Shown here piece after piece: positions 58,176 to 64,000 of a DNA stretch of 64,000 nucleotides. The position numbers and the translations under genes were made by a program. The stretch is taken from positions 250,001 to 314,000 of the forward strand of contig JBBHKE010001362.1 of NCBI GenBank assembly GCA_037447655.1, given 5' to 3'. Source of the DNA: Zygnema cylindricum. Its lineage: Eukaryota > Streptophyta > Zygnematophyceae > Zygnematales > Zygnemataceae. Within the stretch, counting starts at the first letter, position 1. Each line of letters starts with the position of its first letter. Under the pieces are notes generated by a model, which was not told the DNA's origin, did no database searches, and saw nothing but the letters and a program-made list of their open reading frames with translations.

Positions 58176-60188
58176 GCTTTTGCTCGAAGGGGGCGTCTAA
58201 AGGAGGTTCTTAAAATCAACATCTTAAATCAACATGTTGTTGCACCCTTGAGTGGCTTTTCATGATGAGGGAGCAGAATTGAGGAACTTGGTTTTGGGGC
58301 TTAACTGCCAAAAGCAATCAAAACAACAATGGTTGTTAGAATTCTCGAAAACTCTTGCCCACTTGAGAGGTTACAAGAGCCCAAAAAGGAGTGGCGTTTA
58401 CTGGAAAGCGCGAGGCACTAGTAGATGCCACGATAACCCAATTCCATAAGTAAGATGTTACGAATGTAATGGTCATCGGACTAAAACCAACATCCCAAAT
58501 CGAGGTTGGTCAAGTGATTTGTCGACGTCCTTGGTCTTTTTCGGCAATCAAAAACACCGTGGCTATCAAACTCATCTAATATTGCAAACATACCATTATC
58601 AAACTCGAAAGAGAGGAAATGAAAAGGTAGGTCGGAAGTAAAGAGCGTGTCAAGTATAGTGGGCACTGTCTATTAAAACAAATTAAGATAACAAACGCCA
58701 ATTGTGAATCAAGAACTTAAAAAATATGCGCTCAGTGGGCAAGGTCATCCACTCAAGCTTCCTTCACAAATAGGTTTGCAAAATAAGGGACCCCAATAAT
58801 GGAACCCATGATTCTTATGCCCTCTTTAGGGCAAACAACATGAAATTTCAAAGGGATGGGGAAATCTGGTGGCACGCCGAAAGGGCATGAAGTGCACACT
58901 TATTGAATTCGATAGAGAGACATAGAGTGGAATCATTTTTGACAAAGTAATGGAAGGCGTAAAACCTAGTTTTGTGGGCGAAATGATACGTGCCTCATCA
59001 TAAGGGGCCATAAAGATCTAGAAGGTCGGAAAAGGAGAAATAAAAAAAGCAATAGTTCTCTCATCTCACCCGGAGAGAGAGGCTGCTACACTTATAGACA
59101 TTGCTCAATACAATTGTCCTTCCGTGTTCTTACTGTTCTTCCAGAATCCAAAATGTTATTACGCAGATGAATTTGATGAGCCCCTAACTCCTTAACTTTT
59201 CTTTGTTGGTTTTTTGGTAATCTACTTTCAAATTATTCTTTGTTGTGTACAACATCAACTATGGAAGATTGAATATTGACGCAAAGGTATTTATTCATTA
59301 TAGCGGAATCGCCAAACCTTGCTGCGTTGACGTGCCTACACAAACCAACTCTATATTTAAGCGGTAATAACGTAAATGCCCCAAGATAGACAAATGAGAC
59401 AAAAGTGTGATTTGTTTCATGTTTGAAAAAGTAATGTTTATTAGTGATATAGAGAGAATAAATTAAAAAATGATGTATGTATGTATACAAAGTAGATACA
59501 ACAACACAGAGCAGCCAGGAAATAACTACAACAACTCTGTGTTTTTGGAAATGAGAATTTCTACAAGACGGTTTGTAGTTGATTTACCAAAATGGATGAA
59601 GAGGAAAATGAAAGATGATATAAGTCGTATATGTGGACCAGATAAGCGTGCAAAGAGCGAATGGTACACTATAAGTTTGTCTAAGAATAAAGGTCTCTAT
59701 AATTTTTTTGTTTAGTAATGTATGTGAAATACAACAGCAATTAAAGAGAGAAATTGTCGGAAAACCAAGATAAGAAATATAATGAGACCGATTAGAATGC
59801 AAAGGGCAAAAAAAACACAACAAATTCAATATAAGAAGAAAAGGATTTTTAAAATAATTAATATTTACTATATTCATGCAAAATTTGGTGACAAGTGCTT
59901 TTGTTATATGATTGTAGCACTAATGGGCTTTGCTCCATTGGCTCATAAGACACCCTTTTTGAATTGTAATACTTTTGCGCAATGAGATGGGTCCATTGTA
60001 GGATCCGGGTATCGTGGACATTACAAACAAAATGAAAAATAAATGCACGAAAAATGTGTTTTGTTTGACTAGGTTCAAAACGCGCCGAGTGCTATTTACA
60101 GGCATGCAATATATCCTGTACAATTATCCAAAAGAGAAAGAATACTCATTTCAAAAAGTGCGATGGAAAGAACCATCAAGGTCATAGG
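58176..60188. other. No gene recognised
   Basis: Probably decayed transposon sequence. Minus-strand frames at 58481-58666 and 58826-59011 have no stop but no recognisable motif. AT-rich from 59100. Confidence 0.5.
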
Positions 60189-60686
60189 TGTTCAAACCGT
60201 ATTTTATTTGCGATTCAATCGCGCGAATTATACGAGAGTAACTCATTGAACAATTTGAAAAAATCGTTAAAATCTTTAATGATTTTGGATCCGTACTATT
60301 CCATACATGTAAAAAAAAATCCGTACGATCGTACAGAATTCAAACTTACCGCTCACAAATGGTGCAACACTGCAATGTCTTTTTCGTAAAAGTCCGTACA
60401 TTTTTGGTAAAATTTCGTACATTTCTGTAATATTCCATAAATTTCCCGTAAAACTTGTTCAATTTACCGGACAGAAAGTACTATGGAGTGCAACATATCT
60501 TTTTGTCAAAGTCCGTACATTTTCCGTAAAACACTGTACATTTCATGTAAAATTCCGTAAATTTTCCGTAAATTTTCCGTTATGTTTACCGGATAGAAGG
60601 TACTCCGCTTTTTTTTGGGAATTTTTAAAAAGTCTCGAATTATGAGTAGAAATCAAAAAAAATGAAAAAATCGCACGATTTGAACA
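60189..60686 (-). mobile_element. MITE family R1, complete copy
   Basis: 498 bp bounded by TGTTCAAA and TTTGAACA, with 'cgtacattt(c/t)cgtaaaattccgta' blocks inside. Reverse orientation relative to the copy at 174. A clear target duplication was not found. Confidence 0.65.
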
Positions 60687-61502
60687 ACAACGATCAAGGT
60701 ACAAAGGGGTTCATATAAGTAAAAAATAACGTATGAAGACTGCAATAGGAGACCCAAGCAAAGAAAATAGGTGAAGAAGCGAAAGGCCGTTCGTCCATTA
60801 GGGGTTGGCCATAATTGTTCGGAGATTTATATTGGCGGTAGTACAGCACACTAGTTTTCTTGCCAAGTTTCCAACGTATCATGCCAATAAACCAGCTGTT
60901 GGACACGTAGCTTATTTTCATTGGTACCAAGTAGAATTGTGTTTAGATATTAAGAATCGTCAAAGATATTTCAATTAAGCAATCTGAATGTAAGAACTGT
61001 ACGAATGTTCGTCAACGATTTGTTAAGAGAATTTAAGATTTTTATAAGCGTTTGACAAAGATTTTTCAAATCCTTAATCTGAATGTAAGAATTGTACGAG
61101 AGTTTGTCAAAAAAAATCAAGTGTACAATGTGTAATTCTGCATGTAATAAATCTACCACAATTTTTACCACCTCAATGTACGAATGTAAATTTCAAACAT
61201 CTAAAAAACAAGAAAAAAAGCTCGTCAAACCACGAAAAATGAAATAAATACAAAGAGAGGGTGACGGGACATCTTATGGTAAAGATTTTCTGGTAAATTT
61301 CAGTGGATCTGTGTCCACCTTGTCTTAAGGGTAACCTTCCATCAAGCAAAAAGTGGGGTTGTTTACTAGAGAAGTACCTTTTCGTACTAAGCCGTACTGT
61401 TTTTTTTTTTTTATAAAAGATGTTTACTAAAAATTCGTTAAGATTCTCGAGACTTTTTGGCAAAAATTTCCACCGTCCAATTTCAAATTTTCGACGCAAA
61501 CG
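60687..61502. other. No gene recognised
   Basis: AT-rich. Two short direct repeats ('aatctgaatgtaagaa.tgtacga') at about 60980 and 61076. Confidence 0.5.
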
Positions 61503-61637
61503 TGTAACAAGATCTCCTACCTCTCACAAAATCCCATTACTACAACCAATTTCAACCACACATTCCACACATTGGAAAATACCCATCCACATTGGAAAGC
61601 ACTCACATAAGGATAAACTTTAAATTAGAAGAATCTC
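61503..61637 (-). repeat. LTR fragment of the gypsy family
   Basis: Begins TGTAACAAGATCTCCTACC and follows the first 130 bp of the LTR at 3656 with several substitutions, then gives way to pyrimidine-rich sequence. Confidence 0.8.
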
Positions 61638-61786
61638 GTTCTCCCTCTACCTCTGCTTCTCTTGCTCTTTCTTCGTCTCCTTCTCCCTCTCCCTCTCTCT
61701 TTTCCTCTACCTCTCACTTTTCATCTTCCTCTTCCTCTCCCTCTCCCTTCCTCTCCCTCTTCCCCTCTCCTACCCCCCCCCCTTAA
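61638..61786 (+). repeat. Pyrimidine-rich simple sequence
   Basis: CT-rich tract ('tctccttctccctctccctc') ending in C9. It replaces the rest of the LTR. Confidence 0.85.
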
Positions 61787-61789
61787 TTG

Positions 61790-63292
61790 GATAGGATAAA
61801 TCTCAAGATAACAAAATAATGCACTCCACAAGTGTAAGAAAGTAGTCTAATCCCAACAAGAACAAGAAAGAAATTATTAAAAAATCCATAATATTTCACC
61901 AAAAAGTTTTGTTATAATGATAATTGTTTCTTACTCGGTCTCTCACTCTAACTCCATTACTTTACCAAAATTCTTTCACTTTTAAATGAAACACCTAACT
62001 AAAACATTCGACATCATAAAAATAAAAACAGATTATAATGTGCGTTGTGCACTTCGACAAATGTTTTTTTGGTGGATTTACATCCACGTTGCCATACGCA
62101 CGTGGCTTATCCCAAGGGTATTGTTTCATTGTTTGCTTATCATGGGACATAGCTTACATCGTGTCCCCTTGAAATTGTAACTTAGCGAGCTTACTTTTTA
62201 TTGTAGCGATGAGTTTTGTACATTTTTTTTGAAGTGTTCAATGCGTTAAAACGAAATTGTTACTTAAGTATTTGTCGATTGTAGACATCGACAATGCTTG
62301 TGGCGGTTGTCAACTTCTATAATTTGTGTTGTCGCACCTTATTTTTTGTAAATACTTGTGACGTAGCATGTTTTTGCGTGACATTGTAGACGTACAACTT
62401 TATAACCTGTACCATTCATGGTTGAAGATGATGCCTTTGCCTTTGCGTATCGTGTTTGGTTATTGTGATATAACATTGAATTTAGACCACTGCAAAAGAA
62501 AAAAGTATTGGATGCACAGGTACAAAAAAAACATTGTGAACTTTTACTCTTCTTTGAAATCATCTGAAAATTTTAAAACCCTTTTAAATGTGAGAAGCCG
62601 ATGATATTTTAATATAAAGGTAAAGTCTTAATATGACATGGTATGACATTGCCGTGGATCGGAAAACACAGGACGACAAGATGTAGAATATTCTAAGTTT
62701 GGAGATGACGCAAATAGTACTTTCAATTTTTTCAATTTATTCGTATTGTTATAAGTTTGTCGGTACACCGCAAAGTTTTAAAGGAAAATGACAAAGAAAA
62801 ACCCTTACTTTAGCTCATGGGTCCACACCTTTACTTTTTTGTGCACCAATGGTACACTTAAAAGTAGTGTACTCCTTGAAGACGTTGGTCACAAACCAAG
62901 TTGATAGAGCAATAGAAACAATCTTTATTCCATAGTTCAAAAAAAGGTGAAAGTAGGGCCATACATAATGCCTATTGTATGTAAAACATACAATATGACC
63001 TTAAGACCCATATTGTATTCGGACCTATTCGGACCAATTAAAACATTCAGACCAAAAAATTTTATTACACCCTTAGATTAAGACAATCAGACGGTCGCTG
63101 ATCAACGTAGCGAACTAAAAAGATCACCTGAAAAGCCCATAACACAACTTAGGATAAAGGCTCCGACCAAAGGCCTACCATAAAAACGCCTACTTTTGAA
63201 CTATGATTTATTCTAAAAAGTGCGATGGAAAAAGCCATAAAGGTACAAAGGGGTAAAAAAACAAAAAAAGCGATACACACTGTATCCCTATT
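61790..63292. other. No gene recognised
   Basis: AT-rich. Short frames (61986-62180, 62368-62604) have no motif. The segment before 63293 repeats 'aaaaagtgcgatggaaa.agccat.aaggt' also seen at 60156. Confidence 0.5.
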
Positions 63293-64000
63293 TGTAATAG
63301 GATCTCCTACCTCTCATAAATTCCCATTGCTTCAATCAATTTCAACCACACATTCTACACATTGGAAAATACACATCCACATTGAAAAGCACTCACATAA
63401 GGATAAATTTTAAATTAGAAGAAGCTTCTGTCCACCTAACATTAGCTTGGTCTCTTGCCCTCGTGGCTCAACCCTTCTTTTTAAAGTGTTTTCCACTACT
63501 CTCCACTCTTAATAATTCTATCTCTTAACTACTAAAACACTACTTAGTTTGTAAGAGATTTCAGTGCAAAAATGCCATTGCTCCAATTTGGTTTTAATCG
63601 CTGAGGACCAAGATCAGTCAGAATTTCCACAAACTTTTTTGAAGGAAAAGATGTCTACTATTCTCTTAGACTTCACTATTTATCCATCATCGCCCTGGAC
63701 TAGCCAGGTTTTACCTAGGCCAATCATTGATCAACAAGGTTTTACTTGGGACAATCATTGATCAGTAAGGACTCACATTGACCAATGCAAAAACATGCGA
63801 AATCTATTGCTAACTACGTAGCATTTACCAACCAATCAAGCGCTACGTTTCACTACATAACATTTACGTGCAAAAGTGCGCGCCAAACGAAACGCGACTT
63901 GGCACGAACATACGTCGCAAATTTCGCACGCGAAACTACCTACTAAATTCCATTAAGTGAAAGTGACGTTTCGTACTAAAAATTGTACGAAACGAACCAT
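63293..64000 (-). repeat. Diverged gypsy LTR running off the window
   Basis: Begins TGTAATAGGATCTCCTACC and aligns to the LTR at 3656 for the remaining 708 bp with scattered changes. It has an extra tandem unit ('ggttttac.t.gg.caatcattgatca') near 63706-63765. The rest of the copy, and any internal part, lies outside. Confidence 0.85.

Noticed and set aside
1-64000. CRISPR arrays, bacterial operons or prophage
   Set aside because: No regularly spaced repeats, no Shine-Dalgarno-led gene clusters; introns and eukaryotic transposons show that this is nuclear eukaryotic DNA.

Overview
This is a transposon-rich, AT-rich nuclear window from a eukaryote, most likely of the green-plant lineage. The reasons are intron-rich genes with plant-type splice sites, MsrA proteins ending in the plant-type CNDPIRCYG tail, a GALS/DUF23-like glycosyltransferase (GT92), and a Ty3/gypsy element primed by initiator tRNA-Met. 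The low gene density and repeat load suggest a streptophyte alga, bryophyte, lycophyte or other large-genome plant. I cannot name the species. All intron-exon models below were read by eye from splice signals, phase and conservation.

Layout. 1-3.6 kb: a MITE, a decayed hAT transposase and anonymous AT-rich DNA. 3.66-11.43 kb: an almost pristine Ty3/gypsy element on the minus strand, with 967-bp LTRs that differ at one base I could find, a 5-bp target duplication GGACC, PBS, PPT, gag, protease, RT, RNase H, integrase and a chromodomain-like tail. 11.86-23.26 kb: arm A of a large inverted duplication, interrupted by a 2.27-kb element with 370-bp inverted ends, and carrying a complete 13-exon GT92 gene (minus strand, 608 aa). 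23.3-39.6 kb: the loop between the arms, holding simple repeats, an orphan exon, TA-flanked MITEs, a hAT MITE with an exact 8-bp target duplication, and a GC-rich proline/serine-rich coding block of unknown function that is broken and split by a repeat. 39.6-48.6 kb: arm B, the inverted copy, with a GT92 pseudogene carrying a frameshift, a nonsense codon and loss of three exons, plus later hAT insertions. 49.7-55.7 kb: two methionine sulfoxide reductase A genes head to head, the 3 kb between them packed with five abutting MITEs. 55.7-64 kb: decayed DNA with a MITE inside a reverse-transcriptase remnant, another MITE, and two further LTR pieces of the gypsy family, the last running off the window.

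Gene relations. The GT92 protein is predicted to be a Golgi type II membrane enzyme acting on cell-wall or glycoprotein glycans. The two MsrA enzymes repair oxidised methionine. No metabolic link between them is evident. The shared architecture, an inverted duplication of each gene in head-to-head order, is the main structural theme.
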